Shown piece after piece: positions 11,845-23,595 of a stretch of 64,000 nucleotides of DNA. Source of the DNA: Hibiscus mutabilis (lineage: Eukaryota; Streptophyta; Magnoliopsida; Malvales; Malvaceae); assembly GCA_019671005.1 (NCBI GenBank), contig CM033744.1:40054022-40118021 (forward strand), read 5' to 3'. How positions within the stretch are numbered: the first letter of the stretch is position 1; each line of letters starts with the position of its first letter. A program made the position numbers and the translations under genes. The notes beneath the pieces were generated by a model. That model saw only the letters and a program-made list of their open reading frames with translations, had not been told where the DNA came from and did no database searches.

Positions 11845-12145
11845 GGGCCCGCGTCCACTAAGCATCGGGATCCCACATTCTGAGCAAGGCCCGCGTCCAC
11901 TAAGCATCGAGATCCTATACTCTGAGCAAAGCCTGCGTCCACTAAGCATCAGAATCTTATACTCAAGGATGAGGCTCGCGTCCACTAAGCATCGGGATCC
12001 TACATCCATGCCTGGAATCTCACATCAAGCATCTTCGAAAGAGGCCCGCGTCCACTAAGCATCGGGATCCTACATCCATGCCTGGAATCTTACATCAAAC
12101 ATCTTCGAATGAGGCCCGCGTCCACATAGCATCGGGATCCAACAT
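11845..12145 (-). repeat. LTR proximal array: GCGTCCACTAAGCATCGGGA repeats
   Basis: Seven imperfect copies of a core read on the plus strand as GCGTCCACTAAGCATCGGGA followed by TCC. They begin near 11849, 11891, 11935, 11980, 12048 and 12118 with variable spacers. The matching array in the other LTR (19154-19378) has about five copies. In element orientation the array ends directly upstream of the TATA-like box. Confidence 0.8.
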
Positions 12146-12481
12146 TCGGGAAATCTTCAAGGTGTTGCAACACACTTAGGGTATCCAATCCCAATAACAA
12201 GGGATGACTCGATTACCTAGGCGTCCCTCAGCACACAACAAGGACCCTAATTTACCACACAACCTTGATGAATCCACCTAGGATCCCTATGGATTTCTAC
12301 CTCACACGGTTTACTCAATATTTACCAAGTCATTAGCCAATTAATTCTCATACGGGGTTAAAATCTCAATTTCTCAATTTTAGTATTTATTTTACACCTT
12401 AAAGGACCCCTAAGGCCCTTTGCCTCAAATTATAGCACCCCCGAACGCAAAGCCAAATTTCTTGGGCAAAATGCCCAGTGA

Positions 12482-12878
12482 GTACCGATACTCCTATATG
12501 GGTATCGGTACTCCCCTCTGCGTATCAATACTCAACCATGCATACCGATACATATTTTAGGTTCGAATGACTGAACTTATAAGCCGTACCGATACGCTCC
12601 GTTCCGTATCGGTACGCACCATCGGCACCAAGATCGCCCCGTACTGATCCACCACTGTACCGATACTCCCTATACGTGTACCGGTACGCCAAGCCTTTCC
12701 CAGGCAATGTAATAGTGCGTATCGATACGCATAAGGTGTACCGTTACGTGAAAACGTTATTGGAATTTTTTACTTGCAAGGGGGTACCGATACACGGGGA
12801 GGCGTACCGGTACGCCCCTCACAATTTCTTCCCTTGTTCCACTAAGGCGTACCGATACCCTAGCTCCAGTATCGGTAC
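12482..12878. repeat. LTR distal array of GTAYCGRTAC decamers
   Basis: About 14 copies of the decamer family GTACCGATAC / GTATCGGTAC / GTACCGGTAC / GTATCGATAC in 400 bases, on both strands and irregularly spaced. Clear copies start at 12482, 12501, 12584, 12606, 12656, 12676, 12783, 12805, 12847 and 12869. Each core is a full or near palindrome. The array is conserved in the other LTR. Confidence 0.85.
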
Positions 12879-13776
12879 GCGAGCCGGATTTTCAAACTCT
12901 GGGTGCGAGTTTCACCTAGAAACCCTGTTTAACCCCCATAGTTAAACCCCAAATCGATCATACATATTATTGTGAAGGTATTAAGTGGATTTCTATCGAT
13001 TTTAGGCCCTTACAACAATTTTATAATTTGCCATTAATAACCCCTCAAATTACACCAAGGCCAAAAACACCAAATTATGCTTCAAAGCCTAACTTTATGA
13101 TTTCCAGGAAACTATGGGAGTTAGTAGTGTACTAACCTTAGCTTAGCTGATAACACAAGCCCTCATTCCAAAGCTTCAAGCCTTCCTCCATTCTTGAGCC
13201 TTGGATGAGCTCCCAAACTCTTTTTCTACACGAGAGGATTACAAAACGTATTACAACGTTGCTGGAAGATAATAGAGGCCAGAAACATAAACTAAACCAA
13301 AGATTAGAGCTTCCAAACTCCAATCCCATCCTACCCTCTCAAACCTCCAACAACCCCATTCTTTCTCCAAACCAAACAAAGCTTACCTTGAAATGTAGAT
13401 CATTGAATGCTGGTAAAACTTTCCCCACAAGCCAAACGAGATTCACAATACAAACTCACAAAATTCTACCTTTGATAGTGATGTTTTGGGAGAGAGATAG
13501 TGTTTGAAATGAGAGAAAGATGACATTAAAGCAAGGTGATCTCACATCCCTGCACAATGCAGAAGAAAAGCAAGCCTCCCCCTTTCACTCTTCAAAATTA
13601 GCATTTACCACATTACCCTTCTACCTCCTATCTCAACCCAAACCAAAAACCACATGAGCCCAACACACAAGTTGGCCCAAAAGGGCTCATAAAAGCTCGA
13701 AGAAGCACGACCCAAACACGAGGCCCATGCCTCGATCAAACCTGACCCTTGGATTTCTGGAATCCAGGTCGTTACA

Positions 13777-13790
13777 ACTCTCCCGTCCTA
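13777..13790 (-). other. Polypurine tract of the chromovirus
   Basis: On the minus strand the 14 bases directly before the 3' LTR read AGGACGGGAGAGT plus flanking purines. This is the usual plus-strand primer site of this group. Confidence 0.75.
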
Positions 13791-13803
13791 AAAGAAAATT
13801 TCA

Positions 13804-16800
13804 TCATCGGAATTTACCTGATGGGAACAAATACGGATAAAGAACTCTCATGTCGTCATCGACTTCCTACATTGCCTCTTCAACACCATGATTCTTCCAT
13901 AACATTTTCACCAAAGGGATGCATTTGTTGCGGAGCTCTTTAACTCTTGTGTCAAGAACCTCAACCGGAACTTCCTCATATGTCAAGTCGGTATTTACCT
14001 TAATTTCTTCAAGTGAAACAATATGCGAAGAATTAGAACGATAATGTCTCAACATAGACACATGAAAAATATCATGGATACGAGCCAACTCCAGTGGCAA
14101 GGCTAACCGATAAGCTATTGGTCCCACTCTTTCAAGTATCTCATAAGGTCCAATGTACCTTGGGCTTAACTTCCCCTTGCGTCCAAAACGAATGATTTTT
14201 TTCCATGGAGACACCTTGAGAAACACTTTTTCACCGACATCATACTCAATATGTTTGCGTTTTCGATCCGCATAGGCCTTTTGACGGTCAAAAGCCGCTT
14301 GCAACGTTTCTTTGATGATCTGAGCGTTCTCTTCTGTTTGGCTAATCAGATCGGATCCCACGATCCTCCTCTTATTGAGCTCGGTCCAACACAAGGGTGT
14401 CCTACACTTACGCCCATACAACGCCTCAAATGGGGCCATCTTAATGCTTGACTAGTAACTATTATTGTAAGCAAACTCTACGAGCGACAATTGGTCCTCC
14501 CAGCTTCCTACAAAATCGACAGTGCAACACCGGAGGATATCCTCAAGAATCTGAATGACACGCTCAGACTGACCATCGGTTTGAGGGTGAAAAACTGTAC
14601 TAAAATATAGCTTGATGTCCAAGGCATTATGGATCTTCTTCCATTACCTAGCTGTGAAACGCGAGTCTCTATCCGAAATGATCGATGATGGCACGCCATG
14701 CAACCTTACTATATTCTTTATATACAACTGAGCCAACCTTTCCAAGGTAAAATCCATCCGTACTGGCAAGAAATGAGCAAACTTGGTCAAACGATCCACA
14801 ATAACCCAAATGACATCATGCTTCCTTTGGGTCATTGGTAACCCGGTGACAAAATCTATGGTGATCCGATCCCACTTCCATTGTGGAATCTGAATAGGCT
14901 GAAGCAAACCTGATGGAACCTGATGTTCCACTTTCACTTGCTGACAAGCTAAGCACCTTGTCACAAATTTAGAGACATCTCTTTTCATGCTTGGCCACCA
15001 ATAAAAAAGACGAAGATCTTGATACATTTTGTTGCTTCCCAGATGTACAGCGAAAGGACTACGATGTGCCTCTCTTAAGATACGGTCTCTTAAATCTTCC
15101 AAGGCCAGAACACACAGCCGTCCCTTGAAGTACAAGTACCCACCATCTCGTACCTCAAAGTTCGAAGCTTCACCTCTCTGAACCTCTTCAATCTGTGCTA
15201 CTAACTCTTCATCCAAAGCTTGGGTCCTCTTTATCTCTTGTACCAATGTAGGTTCTATCCGAAGTTCAGCTAGAAGACCTCCATCCTCGGTCATCCTCAA
15301 ACGGGCAAACATAACTTTCAAGTCCAACATAGATTTCCTACTTAAGGTATCAGCCACAACATTCGCCTTACTGGGGTGATACTCTATGATGCAATCATAG
15401 TCTTTCAACAACTCAATCCACCGTCGTTGCCTCAAATTCAACTCTTTTTGTGTAAACAGGTACTTAAAGCTCTTATAATCCGTATAAATATAACACTTCT
15501 CCCCATAGAGATAATGCCTCCAAAATTTTAATGCAAAGATGACTGCAGCGAGCTCTAAATCATGGGTAGGGTAATTTTGTTCGTGCGGTTTAAGCTGTCT
15601 CGAAGCGTAAGCAACTACCTTACCCTCTTCCATAAGGACACAACCAAGTCCGTTCAAAGACGCGTCACTAAACACAACATACTCCCTTCCAGGCTCAGGT
15701 TGAGTTAAAACCGGAGCCTCTGTGAGATAAGCCTTTAGTTGCTCAAAACTTTGTTGTCTTTTATCATTCCATTCAAAAGGGACCCCTTTCTGCAACAGCT
15801 TAGTCAACGGTGCGGCTATAATGGAGAAACCCTTAACAAACCTCCTATAATACCTGACAAGTCTTAGAAAACTACGGACTTTCAAAATATTCCGTGGAGG
15901 TTTCCACTCCACCACAGCCCGAATCTTTTGAGGGTCCACGTGGATCCCGTCTGCAGCAACTATATGACCAAGGAAAGCCACTTCCGAAAGCCAAAATTTG
16001 CACTTACTGAAGTTAGCAAAAAGACGTCTATCTCGGAGAGTCTGTAGAACTACACGCAGATGAGAATCGTGATCTTCTTCTGAACGCGAATACACCAAGT
16101 TGTCATCAATAAAGACCACAATAAACTAATCTATGTACGGCTGAAAGATTTGATTCATTAGATCCATAAAAGCTGCAGGTGCGTTGGTAAGCCCAAACGG
16201 CATTACCAATAACTCATAGTGTCCATACCGCGTCCTAAAAGTAGTTTTCTGGACATCTTCATCCACCATCTTCAACTGGTAGTACCCTGACCTCAAGTCT
16301 ATCTTAGAGAACACACGAGCACCTTTCAACTGGTAACAAATCATCAATTCTCGAAAAGGGATAACGATTATTTATCGTTACCTTATTAAGCTGTCGATAA
16401 TCAATACACATTCTCATAGACCCATCATTTTTTTTGACGAACAAGACCGGTGCTCCCCAAGGTGAGACACTCAGTCGGATAAAACCTCTCTCTAGCAACT
16501 CTTGAATTTGCTTCTTTAACTCCTTCATTTCTGTGGGTGCCATCCGATACGGTGCAATGGACAATGGTGCCGTACCCGGCATTACATCAATCCGAAACTC
16601 TAATTCACAATCAAGGGGTAACCCGAGTAACTCTTCCTGGAACACATCGATGAACTCATTAACCGTCTGAAGATTTTCAAGCATTGGACCCTCAACCCCT
16701 ACATCCACCACATGGGCCAAAAAGGCTTCACAACCTTGTTGCAACAACCTCTAAGCTGACAAGGCCAATACTACACCAGATAGACATGGGTTTCTCTCAC

Positions 16801-17130
16801 CTTGCACAATCAGCTTGAAACCATCCGCAACACAAAGCTTCAAACTCTTTGCTCTATATCCAGACTAGCATCATGCTCAAAGAGCCAATCCATCCCCAAG
16901 ATGGCATCGAACTCTTGAAACGGTAAAACCATTAAATCCGCTGGAAATAACGACCCATGAACCTCGATTGGGCATCTTCGATACACCTTGTCCATAATCA
17001 CATCATGTCTCAAGGGACTAGTCACACGGACTCCTACCTCTAGATTCTCGGCAGGAATACCCCACTACTGAGATATCCCATTACAAATATAGGAGTGGGT
17101 AGACCCCGAATCCACAAGAGCAACAATATG
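13804..17130 (-). pseudogene. pol: Chromovirus pol: protease, reverse transcriptase, RNase H, integrase
   Basis: Read on the minus strand: aspartic protease (LVDSGST near 17110, ILGMDWL near 16890), RT (YRMAPTEMKELKKQI, VLFVKKNDGSMRMCIDYRQL, KIDLRSGYYQLK, catalytic FIDD near 16110), RNase H (VVFSDASLNGLGCVLM, TDYKSFKYL), integrase HHCC finger and core (WDRITIDFVTGLP, IISDRDSRF, MAPFEALYGRKCRTPLCW). The C-terminal tail LDTRVKELRNKCIPLVKMLW..NHGVEEA resembles a chromodomain. Breaks: a short deletion shifting frame near 16340, an in-frame TAG just before the RT active site at ~16136, further stops near 14645 and 14450, and a TAG near 13865 where a tryptophan is expected. No active product can be made. 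Confidence 0.92.
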
Positions 17131-17269
17131 GACCGAAAACAAGGTGAACTTACCTAAAATAACATCTATAGCTGCGCAATCCTCCTGAGCCCTAACTGCA
17201 TACTGCCTAGCTGGCGCTCTCGCGGTAGACTGAAAAGTGCCTCCTGATACATGGCTTGCTCCTCCCCGA

Positions 17270-18395
17270 GCAAGACCTCAACCCCTCTGGGTCGGATATG
17301 AAGTCCCCTGAACCTGATTTGGAGAGGTCACAACAGCTACTGAATAGTCCTTCACAAGGTGATTCGGTGATCCACACTGGTAACAAACTCTTACTGCTCC
17401 CCAACACTCGCCTCTGTGGTTGCGTCCACACTGATTGCAAACTGGGGCGCCCGCACCCATTTATGAACCTTTCGGGCTCATCATGGATGAAGACGATGGC
17501 CTTCTACGACCAGCTGAAGCAGATCTTCGGTCTGACCTTGAATTCCGATTTGAGGCTTCTCTATTATAGTTTCACCGGTCTCTGCTTCTCCCCGAGAAAG
17601 CTTGCGAGTTATTGTTGGTAGGGTTCTGGGTCCTCCCACCCGAACTCCCTTGCCCACCAGACGAGCTATATGTTAAGCTCTGCACTTGCTCAAGAGACTT
17701 GGCACTCGAAGTCAACTCCGTGAACACCTTTGGTGGTGCAGTAGTTAGGTAAGTCTAGATTTCCTTCCTCAAGCCCTTCAAAAACCTCTTGCACCTCATC
17801 TTTTCAGTGGCAACTAATTCAGGAGCATACCTACTCAACTGGAGAAACTCTTGCTCGTATTCGAAAATTGACCGATTTCCTTGCACAAGGTGAGTGAACT
17901 GATCTCTCAAGGTGTCGATGTAAGCCTCGCCCACATACTTCTTCTCGAACTCCTCGAGGAAATCATCCCAAGATGGTCGATTGGGGTGCCACTAAGCTCT
18001 ACCGTTTCCCACCATTCTCTAGTATTGCCCTTCAACATGGATAAGATACATGACAGTTTGTCTTCCGACCTCAACCTCATCTGCCTCATGATCTAGCAAG
18101 TATCTTGCAACCACTGTTCTGCCTGTATCGGGTTATCACACCCCGATCCATGGAAATTCGTAGCGCCTTATCTTCTCACCCTTTCAATAGGTGCCTCACG
18201 AGGGGTGGCAGATGCCCTCGGTATCGCCCTCATAATTCGATGCAACGCTCGATTTAGAAGTGAGAAGTAGTTGACTCCTCGGTCAACTGTGTCCTCCAAC
18301 ATATCTTCCGTGCCAGACACATATTCTTCGTCAAAACTCCCTCCTCCAGAGCCCAAACTTTTCTCATCAATTTTTGCCCTCCTTGGCATGATTCT
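17270..18395 (-). pseudogene. gag: Chromovirus gag (capsid/nucleocapsid), broken
   Basis: Starts with MPRRAKIDEKSLGSGGGSFD near 18388. A Retrotrans_gag-type core (LSCILSMLKGNTREWWETV) lies near 18040. A cysteine-rich segment CNQCGRNHRGEC lies near 17430, followed by the zinc knuckle CYQCGSPNHLVKDY, whose last cysteine is tyrosine. Stops separate the pieces. Confidence 0.85.
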
Positions 18396-18538
18396 ATTCT
18401 GCACAACAACAAACAAGGTTACACCATCGAATTTCAGCTTTAAAACAAGTACAATTTCGACTCATGGGCATGTATTCGCTAGACACCTATACACTCTCTA
18501 TACTCCCCCGGGGACGTCCTAGAACCGACTAAACCTAG

Positions 18539-18550
18539 GCTCTGATACCA
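18539..18550 (-). other. Primer-binding site, initiator tRNA-Met
   Basis: On the minus strand TGGTATCAGAGC begins five bases inside the 5' LTR. It is complementary to the 3' end of initiator tRNA-Met (GCTCTGATA plus CCA). Confidence 0.9.
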
Positions 18551-19138
18551 CTAAATGTAACACTCTTGACCCGGATGTCATATTTGGGCCCTAAGCCCAA
18601 AACCCATACCGTTAAAATTTCTCATTTTTCAAGCCCAATAGAATAAGTCCAATAAAACATGAGTCCATATATTAAAAATATAGTTAAATCTCGATATTTT
18701 AAACAGTAAATACGGAGCTCCACTTACAAATATTAAAAACATTCGACTTGATCGAATAATACAAAAGAAGAGTTACAAATACATATAGGGTCCTACGAAA
18801 TATATAGCTCATTACATCTAGTATTTGTACTCAACCACTAGAGTCGATGCTGAAATCCAACCTTGATAGTGCCCCTTCAAGCCTCACGGTAACCTACTAA
18901 CCTGCGAACTGAAACAACGATTCCAAACGCTGAGCTAACAAGCTCAATGGATACACCGCCACTCAACCATGCTTCATGCAAATCATAAATAAAGCAATAC
19001 AACAATAATGATAACATGGCAAGATAACAATGGCGCTACCATAACTGCCTAAACAAATGACATTATGAATGTATGATCACGCACACAGCTCATACAAGAA
19101 CCTTATACACTTACATAGCATCACACAGATAACCATAA

Positions 19139-19147
19139 TTATATATA
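19139..19147 (-). promoter_or_regulatory. TATA-like box of the chromovirus 5' LTR
   Basis: TATATATAA on the minus strand, just after the proximal repeat array. Identical to the copy at 11831. Confidence 0.5.
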
Positions 19148-19153
19148 GAATGG

Positions 19154-19378
19154 GGCCCGCGTCCACTAAGCATCAGGATCCCACATTCTGAGTAAGGTCT
19201 GCGTCCACTAAGCATTGGGATCCTATACTCTGAGCAAAGCCCGCGTCCACTAAGCATCAGGATCTTATGCTCAAGGATGAGGCTCGCGTCCACTAAGCAT
19301 CGAGATCCTGCATCCATGCTTGGAATCTCACATCAAGCATCTTCGAATGATGCTCGCGTCCACATAGCATCGAGATCC
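19154..19378 (-). repeat. Proximal array in the chromovirus 5' LTR
   Basis: About five imperfect copies of the GCGTCCACTAAGCATCGGGA core, one or two units fewer than in the other LTR. Copy number has therefore changed since insertion. Confidence 0.8.
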
Positions 19379-19719
19379 AATATTCGGGAAATCTTCAAGG
19401 TGTTGCAACATACTTAGGGTATCTAATCTCAACAACAAGGGATGACTCGATTACCTAGGCGTCCCTCAGCACACAACAAGGACCCTAATTTATCACACAG
19501 TCTTGATGGATCCACCTAGGATCCCTATGGATTTCTACCTCACACGGTTTACTCAATATTCACCAATTCATTAGCCAATTAATTCTCATACGGGGTTAAA
19601 ATCTCAGTTTCTCAGTTTTAGTATTTATTTTACACTTTAAGGGACCCTTAAGGCTCTTTGCCTCAAATTATAGCACCCCCGAACGCAAAGCCAAATTTCT
19701 TGGGCAGAATACCCAATGA

Positions 19720-20116
19720 GTACCGATACTCCTATATGGGTATCGGTACTCCCCTCTACGTATCGATACTCAACCATGCGTACCGATACATATTTTAGGT
19801 TCGAAAGACTGAACTCATAAGCCGTACCGATACGCTCCATTCCGTACCGGTACGCACCATCGGTACCAAGATCGTCCCGTACCGATCCACCACTATACCG
19901 GTACTCCCCATACGTGTACCGGTACGCCAGGCCTTTCCCAGGTAATGTAACAGTGTGTACCGATACGCCCTATGCGTACCGATATGCGAAAGCGTTACTG
20001 AAATTTCTGACTTGCAAGGGGGTACCGATACACGGGGAGGCGTACGGGTACGCCCCTCACAATTTCTTCCCATGTTCCACTAAGGTGTACCGATACCCTA
20101 GCTCCAGTATCGGTAC
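19720..20116. repeat. GTAYCGRTAC decamer array in the chromovirus 5' LTR
   Basis: Same order of decamers as at 12482-12878, with point differences (for example GTACCGATAC for GTATCGATAC). Both LTRs keep most cores. Confidence 0.85.
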
Positions 20117-20998
20117 GCGAGCCCAATTTTTGAACTCTGGTGTGGGTTTCACCTAGAAACCCTGTTTAACCCTCATAATTAAACCCCAAATCGATCCTAC
20201 AAGTTATTGTAAAGATATTAAGTGGATTTCTATCGATTTTAGGCCCTTACAACAACAATTCTATAATTTTCCATTAACAACCCCTCAAATTACACCAAGG
20301 CCAAAAACATCAAATCATGCTTCAAAGCCTAACTTTATGATTTCCAGGAAACTATGGGAGTTAGTAGTGTACTAACCTTAGCTTAGCTGATAACACAAGC
20401 CCTCCTTCCAAAGCTTCAAGCCTTCCTCCCTTCTTGAGCCTTGGATGAGCTCCCAAACTCTTTTTCTACACGAGAGGATTACAAAACGTATTACAACGTT
20501 GCTGGAAGATAATAGAGGCCAAAAACATAAACTAAACCAAAGATTAGAGCTTCCAAACTCCAATCCCATCCTACCCTCTCAAACCTCCAACAACCCCCTT
20601 CTTTCTCCAAACCAAATAAAGCTTACCTTGAAATGTAGATCATTGGATGCTGGTAAAACTTCCCTCCACAAGCCAAACGAGATTCACAACACAAACTCAC
20701 AAAATTCTACCTTTGATAATGGTGTTTGAAATGGGAGAAAGATGACATTAAGGCAAGGTGATCTCACCTCCCTGCACAATGCAGAAGAAAAGCAAACATC
20801 CCCCTTTCACTCTTCAAAATTAGCATTTACCACATTACCCTTCTACCTCCTATCTCAACCCAAACCAAAAACCGCATGAGCCTAACACACAAGCTGGCCC
20901 AAAAGGGCTCATAAAAGCCCGAAGAAACACGACCCAAACACGAGGCCCATGCCTCGATCAAACCCGACCCTCAAATTTCCGGAATTCGGGTCGTTACA

Positions 20999-21003
20999 AA
21001 TAA
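20999..21003. repeat. Target-site duplication AATAA (right)
   Basis: Matches 11243-11247. Confidence 0.85.
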
Positions 21004-21316
21004 TATATTGGATGCATGTTGTTCTTTCAGACTCCAAATATGGTTTAGTACTTTCAGCAGTTATGTAGATGTTTTGAGATTATAATGCGACTCATCGATT
21101 CTTCCCCTAAAACTTACGGAACTGCTAGGTGCAACTGGAGGATTATAAGGTACCACCTGAAAAAGGAGGAAAAGCATGTTCATACTCTAGATGGATTGAG
21201 ACGTAAAAAAACAAAGTGGTAAAGTCCTACTAATAAGCAAACAATTCAAGGAGTGATTCCTAAGGAGGATCTTATTTGAGAAAGGACGTTCTCTTCGTTC
21301 AATTTCTACATTGTTG
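21004..21316 (-). pseudogene. Coiled-coil protein pseudogene copy 1, part upstream of the retrotransposon
   Basis: Matches 25843-26165 of copy 2 at high identity, in both the coding part (to about 21115) and the intron-like flank. One base missing near 21055, where copy 2 reads TGCTGTAAAG, shifts the frame. It was continuous with 10971-11247 before the chromovirus inserted. Confidence 0.8.
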
Positions 21317-22820
21317 TTTTCATTCTCTTATTCTCTCTCACCAGCCCTCGAACCAAGGACATGTAGTTCGAGCGCTCTGAACTAAGCACATCAAAACCAA
21401 CAAGCCGGAACAAGAGCCAGCTATGCTATTTAACAACTTAGAACCTACTCAATAACATAAGGAGTTGAACTTTAGTTAGAGACTAGGGGAAATTAGTTAG
21501 ACTATAACCAAGTTGAATCAACTTGGTCACAAGGCTCAAGCTTGTCCCCATACGCAGGACTCCTAAAAACCATTCTTCCCTTAGCTCTAAGTCGAGTAGC
21601 CTCAGTTGAAGTATCAATTTAAGAAAGAATTCTATTCGTTCAGCTTGGGGACATTGTGACTTTATGTTTCTTATATAAGTAGATATATTGCTGCTATCAG
21701 CAGCACATTGTATTGGTTTGGTGGCTGCGTGAAACTGTGCATTTGATCCGTGTATGCAACCGTCACATGCATTTTATATTAACTGTAGCAGCAATTCTGA
21801 ATCTTGGCTAAACAAAGCCTCTTTTTATCCAGAAATAAACATCGGAGAAAGAAAACCAAGTTTTATTTTGTACATATTATATAGATAGCACCATTTTCAG
21901 TAGGAAAAAAAAAGAAGAAAAATTACCTCCATGGCCATAACTTGCAGGTGATACAGGATGTAGGGCCTAATTATTTTGTTCAATCGATCGATGGTGTTTC
22001 ATCAGTGTTTGAGCAATATGCCTCCTCAAACTGCTAGAACTCTCTGGCTGACATGAGAAACAAAATAAAGAGTTAGAGACAGAAGGTACTTTTACAAGCT
22101 CTAATAACCTCTAAAGATCTGTTCTTATACAAGTGGCTGAAGACATTGTCCTGAAGCCACGAAAGACAAGATTAAATCAACTAATACTTTGCTGGGTCAT
22201 CTATTTACTAATAATTATCAATTAAATGATTCTCATTCCTCATTGTAAGCCGATTTAGCTCCATCAGGTTTTGAACTTGTTTAAAAAGCTTGACAAATCC
22301 CCCCTCCAATCAAACATGAAAAAAGGACATTACGAACATGTAATCTAACCTAATAAACATGAAGAAAGGATATTAGGAACATAAAATCTAGCCTAACAGG
22401 CAAGAAACACTCTATGGACCAACAAAAACATAATAAAAAATTAGGTTGAACAATGATCAAATAACCAATATGGATCATATGAGGAGGGAAAATCTAGTTT
22501 TATCAACATAAACTACAAACATCATCTAAACCCAGTTAAAAGAAAAGAAAAGTGAACAAACCATGTACTCATTTACCAAATACAAAACCCAAAATACCAA
22601 ATCAATCTAACCTTTAAAAGATAATTTACATACGAGTACAAAAATGAAAAGTGCACATACACATAAACAGAAGTAAAGCATGGATCAAAGAAAAAGAAAC
22701 TGAAATACCTGGTCAGGGTCGGAGCTGGGGCAAGGAACAGCCAAGAAATGAGAAAATCAGTGGCTTTGTTCTTGTTGTGGTGGTGGTGGCGTTGGTGGTA
22801 CCGGCCATTAGTTTTGTTAA
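21317..22820. other. Intron or insertion sequence of pseudogene copy 1
   Basis: Separates the middle part from the probable first exon. Nothing coding is recognised. 21280-21310 and 21625-21650 look alike (GAAAG..TTCT..TTCGTTCA, then ACATTG), so roughly 21310-21640 may be a later insertion. This is uncertain. Confidence 0.4.
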
Positions 22821-22829
22821 CACCACCTC

Positions 22830-23086
22830 TATGCATCCAGGAAGGTATTGATTGAACTCCCACAGTGATGCAGCTAACTTTCTTGTAGAAACAGCGGCAT
22901 GAGGAAGAAGAAGACGGGTGTTGTAATAATGAAGGAGAACCCGAAAGTCGTAAAGATTCCAAGGAGTGGGGTACAGGGACCCCCAATTTTCCAATTCCCT
23001 ACCAATAAGGCCCTGCGACTCAACTTTTCACGCAAATTTTCCTCTTTTTCTGCTAACACGTCTTCACTTTTTCCTTCTTTTTTCAT
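22830..23086 (-). pseudogene. Coiled-coil protein pseudogene copy 1, first exon
   Basis: On the minus strand MKKEGKSEDVLAEKEEN..SRRALLVGNWKIGGPCTP is followed, in another frame, by HAAVSTRKLAASLWEFNQYLP. Both match the N-terminal part of the At5g41620/At3g11590-like family (RRALLVGKR-GGPSTPVP and VSARKLAATLWE, by recall). The frame change between them, near 22960, is a third lesion of copy 1. Confidence 0.65.
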
Positions 23087-23587
23087 TTCTCTCTTTCTTC
23101 TTAGGCTTCACTATTATTTTATTTTTTTTACTGTTGTTTTGCCTCTGGGTTGTAGTTTTAGTCTACAATGAAAATTTGTTCTTTTTAGAGGGTGTTCTTT
23201 CTTCTTTTTCCCTGTTGATTTACTCTGATTTTGGTTTCGTCTTTCTTAAAATATTAGGACTGTGATTGATCTTCTATGGAAGCATGGTCAAACGATAAAG
23301 GTTTAAACTTTGAATTGGTTGGATTACCTGTCAAGCATTTGGTTGAGCACCCGCCAAATTGTCATTTGTACGAAACTTGTGGTGAATGAAATAGCTTTGA
23401 TTCCTGTAGTAATTTCCTGCATTAGGTAAATAAGTTCTGTATGCCGTTTACAATTTTATTTTATTTTTATTTTTATTTTTTTACAAAATAATAAACTAAA
23501 TTCTTAAAATCCTAATATAAACAAACCAAGTTCACAAATTTTAAATAAGGGATAAGCAAAAAGGTTTGTGTGTGGCGTTTGAACACT
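23087..23587. other. Flank upstream of pseudogene copy 1
   Basis: T-rich, probably the old promoter/5' UTR region, with an AT-rich simple stretch near 23456-23490. No gene seen. Confidence 0.45.
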
Positions 23588-23595
23588 AATAAGCA

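Larger units (their letters stand above)
11248..13776 (-). repeat. Chromovirus 3' LTR (2529 bp)
   Basis: Aligns along its length with 18556-20998. It is longer mainly because of one extra repeat unit near 12000-12075 and an 18-bp stretch near 13490. It carries two internal repeat arrays and a TATA-like box. Confidence 0.92.
11248..20998 (-). mobile_element. Ty3/gypsy chromovirus LTR retrotransposon (Tekay/Del-like), nearly full length
   Basis: A 9751-bp element read on the minus strand: LTR 18556-20998, primer site 18539-18550, gag, protease-RT-RNase H-integrase, polypurine tract 13777-13790, LTR 11248-13776. Ends are TGTAACG..TGTTACA; the outermost left TG has become TA. A 5-bp target duplication AATAA flanks it. 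Domain order and a chromodomain-like integrase tail place it among chromoviruses; the ~2.5-kb LTRs suggest the Tekay/Del clade. Frameshifts and stops make it non-autonomous. A hand count of the first ~290 aligned LTR bases gives about 12 differences, mostly transitions, so insertion is not recent. Confidence 0.93.
18556..20998 (-). repeat. Chromovirus 5' LTR (2443 bp)
   Basis: In element sense this is the upstream LTR, starting TGTAACGACCCG at 20998 and ending at 18556. It holds the same two repeat arrays (19154-19378 and 19720-20116) and the TATA-like box at 19139-19147. Confidence 0.92.

Noticed and set aside
11845..12145. CRISPR-like or satellite array
   Set aside because: Spacers are themselves related and the array is duplicated exactly in the other LTR, so it is an internal LTR feature.
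12525..12945. Reading frames rich in YRY on both strands
   Set aside because: They come only from the GTAYCGRTAC decamers; the frames are not conserved between the two LTRs.
22573..23265. Several overlapping frames on both strands
   Set aside because: Only the minus-strand pieces at 22830-23086 match a protein family; the rest are chance frames in T/A-rich DNA.
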